Of a stretch of DNA of 64,000 nucleotides, positions 24,889 to 33,297 are shown one piece after another. This stretch comes from Pseudarthrobacter cellobiosi (GTDB lineage: Bacteria; Actinomycetota; Actinomycetes; Actinomycetales; Micrococcaceae), in contig NZ_JAMXBJ010000050.1 of NCBI RefSeq assembly GCF_023913755.1, positions 574,610 to 638,609 on the forward strand. The letters run 5' to 3'. How positions within the stretch are numbered: position 1 is the stretch's first letter; every line of letters starts with the position of its first letter. Position numbers and translations under genes: made by a program. The notes beneath the pieces are model-generated. The model was not told where the DNA came from. It did not search any database and saw only the letters and a program-made list of their open reading frames with translations.

Positions 24889-24920
24889 ATCCGGCGCCAC
24901 GCCACCCGCGGGCGCCGGAT
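24889..24920. terminator. perfect 10-bp hairpin between the LLM gene and hemL
   Basis: ATCCGGCGCC (24889-24898) and GGCGCCGGAT (24911-24920) are exact inverted copies separated by 12 bases. It lies 17 bp after the LLM-family stop and about 30 bp before the hemL start on the minus strand. No T-run follows, so it may be a weak terminator, an mRNA-stabilising hairpin or a protein-binding site. Confidence 0.55.
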
Positions 24921-24936
24921 ACCGTGGCCGCCTGGC

Positions 24937-26070
24937 TCAGCGGTTCGCGTGCATGTCCGCAAGCTTGTCTGCGACGAGTGGCGCCACCTTGGAACCGAAC
25001 AGTTCGATGGAGCGCATCATCTGCTCGTGGGGCAGCGTGCCGCTGCTGTACTTCATCTCGAAGCGGTCCGCACCGAGGGTGCCCTTGAGCCGGGCCACCT
25101 TCGCCGCCACGGTCTCCGGGGAACCAACGAACAGGGCACCGTCCTCGTCCGCCGCGGCTTCGTACTCGCCGCGCCCGGCCGGTCCCCAGCCGCGCTCCGC
25201 GCCGATCTTGTTCCGGGTGGCGAGCCAGTGCGGGTAGTACTCCTCGAGGGCCTGCTCGTCAGTCTCGGCCACATAGCCGGGCGAATGCACGGAGAGTGCC
25301 TGCGGTTCCTTACCGGCTTCGGCCAGGGTGCGGCGGTAGAGGTCGGCGTAGGGACGGAAGCGCTCGGGCTCGCCGCCGATGATGGCCAGGACCATCGGGT
25401 AGCCGTAGGTTGCCGTGCGGACCACGGACTGGGGTGATCCGCCCACGCCGATCCACGTGGGAAGCAGTCGGCCTTCCACGTGCGGATAGACCATCTGGCC
25501 CCGAAGCGATGCCCGGGTCCGGCCGTCCCAGTTCACCGGGTTCTGGGACCTCACCCGGTCGTAGATGTCCAGCTTCTCCTCGAAGAGGGCGTCGTAGTCG
25601 CCTAGGTCGTAGCCAAAGAGCGGGAAGGATTCGGTGAACGAACCCCTGCCCAGGATCACTTCGGCGCGGCCGTTGGAGACGGCGTCGAGGGTGGCGAAGC
25701 GCTGGAAGACGCGGATGGGATCGTCCGAGCTCAGGACCGTGACCGCACTGCCGAGCCGGATGTTTTCCGTGGCCGTGGCGATGGCTGCGAGCACCACGTC
25801 CGGCGCGCTGACGGCGAAGTCCCTGCGGTGGTGCTCCCCCACGCCGAAGGAGTGCAGTCCGACGGCGTCGGCCACCTTGGCCTGTTCCACCACCTGGCGC
25901 AGCACCTCCGCGTGGTGCTTGGGTGCGCCGTCGGCAGCCAGGTCGACGTCGCCGAAGGTACTGACGCCCAGCAGGATGGTGTCCGCGGGGACGGGGGCGG
26001 TGGGATTTCCCGGGGTTGACGGAGCGGTTACGGAAGGCTCGTTATTTTCATGCATACGCATACAAACCAC
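24937..26070 (-). CDS. LLM-class flavin-dependent oxidoreductase (luciferase-like)
   Basis: Bacterial luciferase-like (TIM-barrel) oxidoreductase of about 377 residues, probably using FMNH2 or F420. Typical elements are AVGLHSFGVGEHHRRDF, TENIRLGSAVTVLSSDDPI and GRAEVILGRGSFTESFPLFG in the N-terminal half, and GTPETVA-like FVGSPETVAAKVARL near the C-terminus. The GTG at 26070 is the longest start; ATG codons at 26061 and 26055 are alternatives, and none has a clear ribosome site. It stands between hemB and hemL but no haem step is known to need it. Substrate unknown. Confidence 0.88.
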   Translation of the reverse strand: MVCMRMHENNEPSVTAPSTPGNPTAPVPADTILLGVSTFGDVDLAADGAPKHHAEVLRQVVEQAKVADAVGLHSFGVGEHHRRDFAVSAPDVVLAAIATATENIRLGSAVTVLSSDDPIRVFQRFATLDAVSNGRAEVILGRGSFTESFPLFGYDLGDYDALFEEKLDIYDRVRSQNPVNWDGRTRASLRGQMVYPHVEGRLLPTWIGVGGSPQSVVRTATYGYPMVLAIIGGEPERFRPYADLYRRTLAEAGKEPQALSVHSPGYVAETDEQALEEYYPHWLATRNKIGAERGWGPAGRGEYEAAADEDGALFVGSPETVAAKVARLKGTLGADRFEMKYSSGTLPHEQMMRSIELFGSKVAPLVADKLADMHANR

Positions 26071-26098
26071 GGAGCATCCGGAAACATTCCCTGCCGTC

Positions 26099-27079
26099 TC
26101 AGGATTCGCGAAGCCAGCCGGCGACTTCGGAGGCCCAGTAGGTCAGCACGGTGTTGGCGCCGGCCCGTTTGATGCCGAGGATGGATTCCGTGATGGCACC
26201 CCGCCGGTCGATCCAGCCGTTGGCGGCGGCGGCCTCGATCATCGCGTATTCACCCGAGATCTGGTAGGCCGAGACCGGCACGGGGCTCATGGCGGCGACG
26301 TCGGCCAGGATATCCAGGTAGCTCATGGCTGGCTTCACCATGACCATGTCTGCGCCTTCCTCGAGGTCCAGTTCCACCTCGAGGAGGGCTTCGCGGCGGT
26401 TGGCGGCGTCCATCTGGTAGGTGCGGCGGTCGCCCTTGAGCTGCGAATCCACGGCTTCCCGGAACGGGCCGTAGAAGGCGGAGGCGTACTTGGCCGCGTA
26501 GGCCAGGATGACGGTGTTTTTGTGGCCGGATTCCTCAAGGGCCTGGCGGATGACGGCGATCTGGCCATCCATCATGCCGGAAGGCCCCAGGACGTGGGCA
26601 CCGGCGTCGGCCTGGGCCACGGCCATCTGGCCGTAGATTTCCAGCGTGGCATCGTTGTCCACATAACCGTCGGCATCCAGGACGCCGCAGTGGCCGTGGT
26701 CCGTGAATTCGTCCAGGCAGACGTCGCCCATGATGACCAGGTCATCGCCCACCTCGGCGCGGACGTCACGGATGGCCTTGTTGAGCACGCCGTCCGGATC
26801 CAGGGACGCGGTGCCGCGGGCATCACGCACTGCGGGAACGCCGAACAGCATGATGCCGCCCACACCAAGTTCCACGGCTTCCGCTGCGGCACGCTTGAGC
26901 GAATCGGTGGTGTGCTGCACAACCCCGGGCATGGAGGAAATGGGCAACGGTTCGCTGAGGCCTTCGCGGATGAACGCGGGCAGGATCAGGTCCGCCGGAG
27001 CCAGGCGGTATTCGGCCGTGAGCCGGCGCATGGCGGGCGTGGTGCGGAGGCGGCGCGGGCGGTGGTTCGGAAAGCTCAT
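26099..27079 (-). CDS. hemB: porphobilinogen synthase (5-aminolevulinate dehydratase)
   Basis: Condenses two 5-aminolevulinate molecules to porphobilinogen. It has 326 residues from the ATG at 27079, which overlaps the hemD stop (ATGA) and is therefore preferred over an upstream ATG at 27223 inside hemD. The catalytic Lys pair lies in LAYAAKYASAFYGPFREAV and MVMVKPAMSYLDI. The metal-site segment VCLDEFTDHGHCG keeps two of the Cys typical of zinc-type enzymes. The N-terminus RRLRTTPAMRRLTAEYRL is typical. Part of the hemQ-hemH-hemC-hemD-hemB run. Confidence 0.96.
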   Translation of the reverse strand: MSFPNHRPRRLRTTPAMRRLTAEYRLAPADLILPAFIREGLSEPLPISSMPGVVQHTTDSLKRAAAEAVELGVGGIMLFGVPAVRDARGTASLDPDGVLNKAIRDVRAEVGDDLVIMGDVCLDEFTDHGHCGVLDADGYVDNDATLEIYGQMAVAQADAGAHVLGPSGMMDGQIAVIRQALEESGHKNTVILAYAAKYASAFYGPFREAVDSQLKGDRRTYQMDAANRREALLEVELDLEEGADMVMVKPAMSYLDILADVAAMSPVPVSAYQISGEYAMIEAAAANGWIDRRGAITESILGIKRAGANTVLTYWASEVAGWLRES

Positions 27080-27951
27080 CGGGTGTTCCCTTCGTTGGCA
27101 AATACGGTGCCCAGTGCGACCACTATGCCGTCCGGGGTGGGGACTTGGGCGGTGGCTGCCACCGGGATGCCGAGGGCGGCAGCCTCCGCCGCCGTCGGCC
27201 GTCCGATGGCGACGAAACGGCATCGGCCCAGCGGCAGGAGGGTCGCGGCAATGCGCCGCGCGGCGCTCGGCGAGGCTGCTACGACGGCGTCGAGCGTCCC
27301 GGCGTCGAGCTCCCTGCGGGTCTGCGACTGACTGAGCTCGCGGGGAGCGCCAGGGTGGGAGACCCCGACGGCGGACGGCAGTTCCGCCTCCAGGCGGAGT
27401 TCCGGCCGGGCCGGGTAATCCACGGTGCGGTAGGCCACAACAGCAGTGACGTCGGCCCCCTTGGCTGCCAGACCATCGCGCAGGGCAACCGCAGCGATGT
27501 CCGCCTGTGGCAACAGCACGCGCGCCGGGGCGGCGCTCCAGAGGTCCACAAGCCCTTCGGCGGACTGGATGTCCACCGGGGCGAGGGCCACGGGGATGCC
27601 GGCGGCCTCGAGGATCCGCCGGGAGGACGGCCCGATCGTGGCCACGTGCGTTCCCGCCGGCACCAGGGCAGCCGGCGTGGTCCCGCGCTCGGCCGCCTTT
27701 TCCACGAGCATCCGCACCGTGGTGATGCTGCTGACCACCAGCCAGTCGAAGCCACCGGCGGCCAGGGTATCCAGGGCGGAATCGAGAGCCGGCTGGTCCG
27801 TGGCCCGTTCAAAGTCGATGAGCGGCAGGACCAGCGGTTCGGCCCCCAGGCTGCCGAGCAGCGCGGCCAGAGGGCCGGCACGGTCGGCGCTCCGGGTGAT
27901 CAGGACGCGCCGGCCGCCGAGGCTGCCTGCCGGTGGATCAGGATGCGGCAA
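27076..27951 (-). CDS. hemD: uroporphyrinogen-III synthase
   Basis: Cyclises hydroxymethylbilane to uroporphyrinogen III. It is about 291 residues, and as usual for HemD weakly conserved. I recognise the N-terminal RRVLITRSADRAGPLAALL, the central DWLVVSSITTVRMLVEKAAE, and the C-terminal DAVVAASPSAARRIA with FVAIGRPTAAEAAALG. The start is uncertain. The TTG at 27951 follows GGAG at about ten bases and overlaps the end of hemC by 14 bp. Longer GTG or CTG starts would run further into hemC. Its stop overlaps hemB. Confidence 0.9.
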   Translation of the reverse strand: MPHPDPPAGSLGGRRVLITRSADRAGPLAALLGSLGAEPLVLPLIDFERATDQPALDSALDTLAAGGFDWLVVSSITTVRMLVEKAAERGTTPAALVPAGTHVATIGPSSRRILEAAGIPVALAPVDIQSAEGLVDLWSAAPARVLLPQADIAAVALRDGLAAKGADVTAVVAYRTVDYPARPELRLEAELPSAVGVSHPGAPRELSQSQTRRELDAGTLDAVVAASPSAARRIAATLLPLGRCRFVAIGRPTAAEAAALGIPVAATAQVPTPDGIVVALGTVFANEGNTR

Positions 27952-28921
27952 GGTCCGCGATCTCCGCGGCGCCGGCAGCGAGCAGGAGCTCGGCCACCTC
28001 GATGCCGAGCAGCGTGGCACCGACTTCAGTGAGACCGTCCGTTGCCTTCTTTTCGCGCACCGTCTTGGTGCCGTCCACGGCGCATACAGCCGCCTCGAGG
28101 TACAGCATGCTGCCCTTGCGGTAGGCGAAGGCACCCACGGGGGCGGCGCAGCCGGCCTCGAGGCGGGCCAGCACGGCACGCTCCGCAGTCACGGCGAGGC
28201 GGGTGTCCTCATCGTTGAGTGCTGCCAGTGCCTGCGCCAAAACGCCTTGCGACGCTTCGGTGGAGCCTGCCTTGCGGGGGGCGTCGGCGCTCCGGCATTC
28301 GATGGCCAGCGAACCCTGCCCCGGCGCCGGCAGCATCACGTCCATCTCGAAGAATTCGCTGACGACGTCCAGGCGGCCGATGCGTTCCAGCCCAGCGGCG
28401 GCCAGCACGACGGCGTCGAGGTCCCCTGGCGCGCCGGCCGCGTTTCCGGGCAGGCCGGGCACGCGGCCCAGGCGGGTATCAACGTTGCCGCGGATGTCCT
28501 GCACGTCCAGGTCAGGGCGTGCGGCCCGCAGCTGGGCAGCGCGGCGCGGCGAGCCGGTGCCCACCGTGGCGCCCTGCGGCAGGTCAGCCAGCTTGAGGCC
28601 GTCGCGTGCGCACAGGACATCCCGCGCATCGGCACGCTTGGGCGTTGCGGCGATCGTGAGGCCCAAGGCGGCGCCCGTCGGGAGGTCCTTGAGCGAGTGC
28701 ACAGCGACATCGCAGGTGTCCTGCAGCAGGGCATCTCGCAACGCGGCGACAAACACCCCGGTGCCGCCCATCTGGGACAGCGATCCTGTCTTGACGTCGC
28801 CTTCAGTGGTGATGTGCACCAGCTCCACCGGGAAGCCTCCGACGGCGGCCAGCTGGTCCGCCGTCTGCTGCGTCTGCGTCAGGGCGAGCTTGCTGGCCCT
28901 GGTTCCGATCCGTACGGTCAC
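27938..28921 (-). CDS. hemC: porphobilinogen deaminase (hydroxymethylbilane synthase)
   Basis: Polymerises four porphobilinogen units into hydroxymethylbilane. It has 327 residues. The dipyrromethane-cofactor Cys is in VLARLEAGCAAPVGAFA. Substrate-binding segments are RIGTRASKLALTQTQQTAD at the N-terminus, VHSLKDLPTGAALGLTIAA, and GTGSPRRAAQLRAARPDL. The GTG start at 28921 overlaps the hemH stop (GTGA), and the end overlaps hemD, so the three genes are translationally linked. Confidence 0.97.
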   Translation of the reverse strand: MTVRIGTRASKLALTQTQQTADQLAAVGGFPVELVHITTEGDVKTGSLSQMGGTGVFVAALRDALLQDTCDVAVHSLKDLPTGAALGLTIAATPKRADARDVLCARDGLKLADLPQGATVGTGSPRRAAQLRAARPDLDVQDIRGNVDTRLGRVPGLPGNAAGAPGDLDAVVLAAAGLERIGRLDVVSEFFEMDVMLPAPGQGSLAIECRSADAPRKAGSTEASQGVLAQALAALNDEDTRLAVTAERAVLARLEAGCAAPVGAFAYRKGSMLYLEAAVCAVDGTKTVREKKATDGLTEVGATLLGIEVAELLLAAGAAEIADLAAS

Positions 28922-30183
28922 TGCGTTCCTACTCCCCCGGCAGCGCCCGCAGACGCGGCCGGATATGCGTCATGTCCGGTGCCGACGGTGGTATCAGCTC
29001 CGGCGATGGTGGGCTTCTCGCCGCGGAAATTCGCGCAGCAGCCCGGCCGGCAGACGTCGTACCAGGGGCCCAGGCCGGTCACGGCGGGCCGGTCGCCGAT
29101 GTTGTTGGCGAGCGTCCGTTCCGAGATGAGGTCCACGATGCCGTGCACAAACTTCCGGTGCGTGCCCGGCGTAGGCACGCGCGTGGCAGCCAGGCCGAGG
29201 TTGCGGCAGGTCTCCAGGGCTTCGGTGTCCAGGTCCCAGACAACTTCCATGTGGTCGCTGACGAAGCCCAGCGGGACGATGACGATGCCTTTGATGCCCT
29301 GGCCAGCCAGGTCGGCGATGGCGTCATTAATGTCAGGTTCGAGCCACGGGACGTGAGGCGCGCCCGAGCGGGACTGGTAAACGAGGGACCAGGGGGCGGT
29401 CAGGCCTGATTCGGCCTGCACGCGGCTAATGACGGCTGCGCCGGTGGCCAGGTGCTGGGCCACGTAGGCGGAACCTTCCTCGAACTCGCGCGGCTCGTCC
29501 CCGGACCGTCCGGCGGCCTCGGCATCCCGGGTAGGGATGGAGTGGGTGGCAAAAAGGATGTGCACGGGGGCGTCCGGTGTTCCCGCGGCAGCGAGCTGCG
29601 CCCGCACATCCGCCAGCCCGGCTGCGGTTCCTTCAATGAAGGGCTCCGCAAAGCCCGGGTGGTCGAAGTACTGCCGGACCTTGTCCACCTCAAGCCGGCC
29701 GTCCAGCCCCGACTCCGTCAGGGCGATGCCGATGTCTTCGCGGTACTGGCGGCAGCTGGAGTAACAGGAGTAGGCACTCGTGGTGACCATCAGCAGTTTG
29801 CGGTGGCCGGCGTCGTACGCGGCCTGCAGTGTCTGCGGAATGTAGGGGTCCCAGTTGCGGTTGCCCCACAGCACCGGAAGCTCTATGCCGCGGGCCGAGA
29901 GCTCCGCTTCGAGGGCAGCCTTGAGCTCGCGGTTTTGCTGGTTGATGGGGCTGATGCCGCCGTTGGCCCGATAGTGGTGGGAAACCTCTTCGAGCCGCTC
30001 GTCCGGGATGCCTCGGCCGCGGGTGACATTGCGCAGGAACGGGATAACGTCGTCCTGGCCCTCGGGCCCGCCAAAGGAGGCCAGCAGGACGCCGTCATAG
30101 TTTTTGGGCGCCATCCGGCCGGCTTCGGTGACCGGGTTGATTCCAGTGGGCACGGCGCCCGCCGCGGGCTCGGGCTGGGTCAT
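28918..30183 (-). CDS. hemH: coproporphyrin ferrochelatase
   Basis: Inserts Fe2+ into coproporphyrin III in the coproporphyrin-dependent pathway (CpfC). It has 421 residues from the ATG at 30183, which overlaps the hemQ stop (ATGA). The catalytic His is in ILFATHSIPTRDAE and the acidic partner in SGAPHVPWLEPDIND. Cys residues in SAYSCYSSCRQYRED and, near the C-terminus, YDVCRPGCCANF match the ligands of the [2Fe-2S] cluster known in actinobacterial ferrochelatases. The first 25 residues and the last 25 look disordered. The pathway branch is inferred from hemQ and cgoX next door. Confidence 0.95.
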   Translation of the reverse strand: MTQPEPAAGAVPTGINPVTEAGRMAPKNYDGVLLASFGGPEGQDDVIPFLRNVTRGRGIPDERLEEVSHHYRANGGISPINQQNRELKAALEAELSARGIELPVLWGNRNWDPYIPQTLQAAYDAGHRKLLMVTTSAYSCYSSCRQYREDIGIALTESGLDGRLEVDKVRQYFDHPGFAEPFIEGTAAGLADVRAQLAAAGTPDAPVHILFATHSIPTRDAEAAGRSGDEPREFEEGSAYVAQHLATGAAVISRVQAESGLTAPWSLVYQSRSGAPHVPWLEPDINDAIADLAGQGIKGIVIVPLGFVSDHMEVVWDLDTEALETCRNLGLAATRVPTPGTHRKFVHGIVDLISERTLANNIGDRPAVTGLGPWYDVCRPGCCANFRGEKPTIAGADTTVGTGHDAYPAASAGAAGGVGTQ

Positions 30184-30881
30184 GCGAGGACCTCGGCGAC
30201 CGCTGCAGCGGTGATGCGGCGGCCGGTGTAGAACGGGATTTCCTCCCGTACGTGGTTGCGTGCTTCGGTGGCGCGAAGGTGGCGCATCAGGTCCACGAGG
30301 TCCACCAGTTCGGGGGCTTCCAGTCCCAGGATCCACTCCCAGTCACCCAGGGCGAAGGAGGACACCGTGTTGGAGATGACCTGCGGGAACTCCCGGCCCA
30401 GCAGGCCGTGGTCACGCAACATCTTGCCGCGTTCCTCGTCGGGCAGGATGTACCACTCATAGGAGCGTACAAACGGGTAGACGCAGAGCCACTCGGCCGG
30501 GGCCACACCGCGTGAATAGGCGGGGGTGTGGTTCTTGGCGAACTCGGCTTCCCGGTGGACGCCCATCGCGGACCAGACAATCTCGGTGCCGGCGAAAAGG
30601 GTGCTGCGGCGGATGTCGCGGATGGCCTGCTGCAGCGCTTCGGGCTTCGGGCCGTGGAGCCACACCATAACATCGGCGTCGGCGCGCATAGCGGAGACGT
30701 CGTAGCTGCCGCGGTGCGTCACGCCGGCTTCGGCCAGGCGGACCAGCAGGGCATCGAAATCGGCAGCAGCGTCAGCGCTGCGCACGAGTTCCTCAGACCG
30801 CTTGAACACAGTCCAGAGAGTGAAGAACTGCTCGGCTGATTCTTCGGTTTTAGTGACAGATTCGGCAGAAGTGTGGCTCAT
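30180..30881 (-). CDS. hemQ: hydrogen peroxide-dependent haem synthase (coproheme decarboxylase)
   Basis: Last step of the coproporphyrin pathway: ChdC/HemQ decarboxylates coproheme to haem b using peroxide. It has 233 residues and belongs to the chlorite dismutase-like family. Visible are FFTLWTVFKRSEEL, VMVWLHGPKPEALQ, and FVRSYEWYILPDEERGKML, which carries the catalytic Tyr region. The segment FALGDWEWILGLEAPELVDLV is also typical. The start ATG at 30881 has a weak ribosome site. A perfect palindrome at 30927-30947 lies about 46 bp upstream and is a candidate control site for the hemQ-H-C-D-B run. Confidence 0.96.
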   Translation of the reverse strand: MSHTSAESVTKTEESAEQFFTLWTVFKRSEELVRSADAAADFDALLVRLAEAGVTHRGSYDVSAMRADADVMVWLHGPKPEALQQAIRDIRRSTLFAGTEIVWSAMGVHREAEFAKNHTPAYSRGVAPAEWLCVYPFVRSYEWYILPDEERGKMLRDHGLLGREFPQVISNTVSSFALGDWEWILGLEAPELVDLVDLMRHLRATEARNHVREEIPFYTGRRITAAAVAEVLA

Positions 30882-30926
30882 GGTTACCAGTTTGCCCCTT
30901 CCCTACCGCCAAGTCGAAACCGGGCG

Positions 30927-30947
30927 ACTTCTACAAGACGTAGAAGT
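30927..30947. promoter_or_regulatory. perfect palindrome upstream of hemQ (candidate operator)
   Basis: ACTTCTAC (30927-30934) and GTAGAAGT (30940-30947) are exact inverted copies separated by AAGAC. The site is 46-66 bp upstream of the hemQ start, in a place suited to repressor or activator binding. The core CTAC-N5-GTAG loosely recalls BlaI/CopY-type sites, but no regulator is identified in the window. I found no second full copy by eye. Confidence 0.55.
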
Positions 30948-31002
30948 GCTGAAGGTCACAGGTTCGGTCCACTGTGGGTCTTGAGTCGATTCGGCACTGA
31001 GG

Positions 31003-31752
31003 TCAGATCCGGCGGATCCGGGCAAAGAGGAGTCCGGCAGCTCCGGCAGACCCCACCAGTCCCACGCCAAGCCAGACCTTCGCAGGTTCGGCCGCCGCAG
31101 CTGCTGCCGTGGCCGACGCCATGTTGTCCCGGCTGGCGGGCGCGTTTCCGCGGCGCCCCGGTCCCGAAACAGGGGTGGCGTTGGTGCTGTGGGAACCCTG
31201 CGTGGGCTGGTCCGCAGCAGGATCGCCGTCCTGGCCTGCATCCTGGCCGTCCTCCAGCGTCCCGCCGGCGGGGGCACCGGACTGGCCGTTCGGCTGCGTG
31301 CCTGCCGGTGAACCGGAGGCATCCGGGGACGTGCTGAGCGGCGCAGGAGCGCTCGACGGCGGGACGGCACCTTGGGGAGCCGTGCTCTGTGGTGCTGTGC
31401 CCTCGGGTGTAGGGCTGGCGGACGTCGTCGGCGCGGACGTCGGGGCTGGAGAAGGAGTCGCCGTGGACGTCGGAGTGGAAGAGGTTGAGGGAGTCGGTGC
31501 GGGTGCGGCTGTGGAACGTCCACCGGATCGGCCCAAGAGGCCGTTCAGAAGACCGTTAACCCCGTCGGCGTCTGCGTCGACAGTAACGTCGGCGGCACCG
31601 GTGGGATCAGCACTGCCATCGGCTGCCTGGGATGCCGGTACGCCGGCGGACAGGACCAGTACCGCTCCGACGGCAGCCGCTGCAGCGCCACGCCGGAGTC
31701 GCCCATGGATACTGGTCCGGGAACGGGAAAATTCGGACCTGTAGATAACCAT
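31003..31752 (-). CDS. secreted/membrane-anchored Ser/Pro/Thr-rich protein of unknown function
   Basis: I do not recognise this 249-residue protein. It starts MVIYRSEFSRSRTSI and has an export signal with GRLRRGAAAAAVGAVLVLSAG ending near VPASQA, so cleavage there is likely; the RR before the hydrophobic run would permit Tat export. The middle 130 residues are Pro/Ser/Thr/Ala/Gln-rich and wall-spanning in style. The C-terminus has one transmembrane segment (WLGVGLVGSAGAAGLLF) followed by ARIRRI, a stop-transfer anchor. There is no LPxTG sortase motif. It sits between cgoX and hemQ on their strand. Frames further upstream were rejected because they cross the cgoX gene. The start codon lies inside a palindrome. 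Confidence 0.8.
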   Translation of the reverse strand: MVIYRSEFSRSRTSIHGRLRRGAAAAAVGAVLVLSAGVPASQAADGSADPTGAADVTVDADADGVNGLLNGLLGRSGGRSTAAPAPTPSTSSTPTSTATPSPAPTSAPTTSASPTPEGTAPQSTAPQGAVPPSSAPAPLSTSPDASGSPAGTQPNGQSGAPAGGTLEDGQDAGQDGDPAADQPTQGSHSTNATPVSGPGRRGNAPASRDNMASATAAAAAAEPAKVWLGVGLVGSAGAAGLLFARIRRI

Positions 31753-31759
31753 AGTTATC
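31744..31759. promoter_or_regulatory. palindrome overlapping the start codon of the secreted-protein gene
   Basis: GATAAC (31744-31749) and GTTATC (31754-31759) are inverted copies around CATA. The ATG of the secreted-protein gene (31752-31750, minus strand) lies in the centre. A TAGGGT that could act as a -10 box ends about eight bases upstream of this ATG, so the message may be leaderless with the palindrome at the transcription start. Function is inference. Confidence 0.4.
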
Positions 31760-31853
31760 GACCCTAGCCACATCAGGGGGTGGATTGAAAACCGGAAACC
31801 GCACCCCGGAGTGGTCCCGTCCAGGCCCATATTCCACTGAACAGGGGCGATGG

Positions 31854-33293
31854 TCAGCTGACCAGGCTGTGAATTTCTTTCCGCGTATCGGCCACCACGG
31901 CGGCGAGTCCGTTGCCGGCCACCCATCCGCCCACAATGCCGAGGCCGGACTCTGCCGCGCAGAGCTTCCTGACCTCGGCCACCCGGGCTTTGTGTCCGAC
32001 GGCAGCAAACGGCAGGGCCCCTTGCCACCTGACAACATCCCAGCCGACAACGTCGGTCCCCTGCACCGGGACGCCCAGCAGGGCCGAAGCGTCATGCAGG
32101 GCGGCAGCCAGGAGCTCCGCGTCGAGGGCTGGGGCGGCGTTGCGGGTCCCGGTCGAGTTTTCCAAGGCTTCCAGGCGACCGTAGGAGAGCCGCAGCACGT
32201 GTGTTCCGGGACCTGCCGCAGCGGCCAGCCAGTCCCACTTCGCGGTTGCGTGCGTGAGGGCTTTTGCCTGGATACCGGGCGTCTGGGGAGCTACCAGGAC
32301 CCCGGTGCCCCGCGGCCTGCGGTCCAGTTCGGGCAGGTCCACTACCAGGGTGACGAGCCGGACGTCGGGACCGCTTTCCGGGCTCCAGCCGGCGAGTGCG
32401 GGCAGGGCTTCCTGAAGTAGCCCCACGGCTGCCGGGCCGGGAAGCGCCACCACCAGCACGCCGCCGTCGTACGTTGTGTCACCGGCGGTGACACGCCATC
32501 CGTCCGGCGTCCTTTCGACGGCGTCCGCGGCTGTTCCACTCATCAGGCTGACCCCACGGCTGCGGAGATCACTGACCAGGGCCACCACCAGGGTGTGCAT
32601 CCCGCCCTCCAGGCCGGCGACGGCGGAACCCGCCTTCGCGGTGGATGGCTGGGGCGAACCGCGCCGCTGGGCGGCCACTGCGGCGGCGAGGGAACCGTGC
32701 TCGCGGATTCCGGCACGGAGGCCTGGGGTCACCGTGTCCACGTCCAGGAGGCCGGGGTCCGCGGAGTGCACGCCGCCCACCACCGGGGCCACAAGGCGGT
32801 CCAACACCCGGCGGCCCATCCGGGCCCGAACCAACGCCGACACGCTGGTGACCTCCGCTGTCGCGCCGATCGAAGCCGGCAGGTACTTGTCCAAGGACGC
32901 CCGGAGCGAGCCCACAAATCCCAACGACCGTCTGACCTCCGGGTCCCAGGGGTTGGCGGGAATCCCCAGGACTCCGGTCTTGGGCAGTTCGCGCGGGCCG
33001 TCCGGAAGCTGCACCCAGGCACCGCCCGGGCGGGGCGCCACAACGTTGCCGCCGAGTCCAAGTTCATCAGCAAGCTCAGCCACGGCTGAGGAGCGCGTAG
33101 CGAAGGACTCTGCTCCGCTGTCCAGGGTGAGGCCGGCCACCACGTGGCTGCCCACGCAGCCGCCCCAGGATGCGGTGGCCTCCAGGACGGTCACTGTAAG
33201 TCCGGCAGCCGCCAACTCCCGCGCGGCCAGCAGGCCGGAGATGCCGCCGCCCAGGACGAGGGCGGCCTGGTTCGGCATCAAGGAGCTGCCCAT
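31854..33293 (-). CDS. cgoX: coproporphyrinogen III oxidase (CgoX, HemY-type)
   Basis: FAD flavoprotein of 479 residues of the HemY family, which in Gram-positive bacteria oxidises coproporphyrinogen III to coproporphyrin III. The FAD Rossmann motif is ALVLGGGISGLLAARELAAAG, directly after the N-terminus. Other family segments are GWGGCVGSH-like SWGGCVGSHVVAGLTLDSG, VGGVHSADPGLLDVDT and, near the C-terminus, GLGIVGGWVAGNGLAAVVAD. No hemN or hemF is present in the window, which agrees with the coproporphyrin route. It starts 4 bp after hemE ends, so the two are co-transcribed. Older annotation calls it hemG or hemY. Confidence 0.94.
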   Translation of the reverse strand: MGSSLMPNQAALVLGGGISGLLAARELAAAGLTVTVLEATASWGGCVGSHVVAGLTLDSGAESFATRSSAVAELADELGLGGNVVAPRPGGAWVQLPDGPRELPKTGVLGIPANPWDPEVRRSLGFVGSLRASLDKYLPASIGATAEVTSVSALVRARMGRRVLDRLVAPVVGGVHSADPGLLDVDTVTPGLRAGIREHGSLAAAVAAQRRGSPQPSTAKAGSAVAGLEGGMHTLVVALVSDLRSRGVSLMSGTAADAVERTPDGWRVTAGDTTYDGGVLVVALPGPAAVGLLQEALPALAGWSPESGPDVRLVTLVVDLPELDRRPRGTGVLVAPQTPGIQAKALTHATAKWDWLAAAAGPGTHVLRLSYGRLEALENSTGTRNAAPALDAELLAAALHDASALLGVPVQGTDVVGWDVVRWQGALPFAAVGHKARVAEVRKLCAAESGLGIVGGWVAGNGLAAVVADTRKEIHSLVS

Positions 33294-33297
33294 GGTC

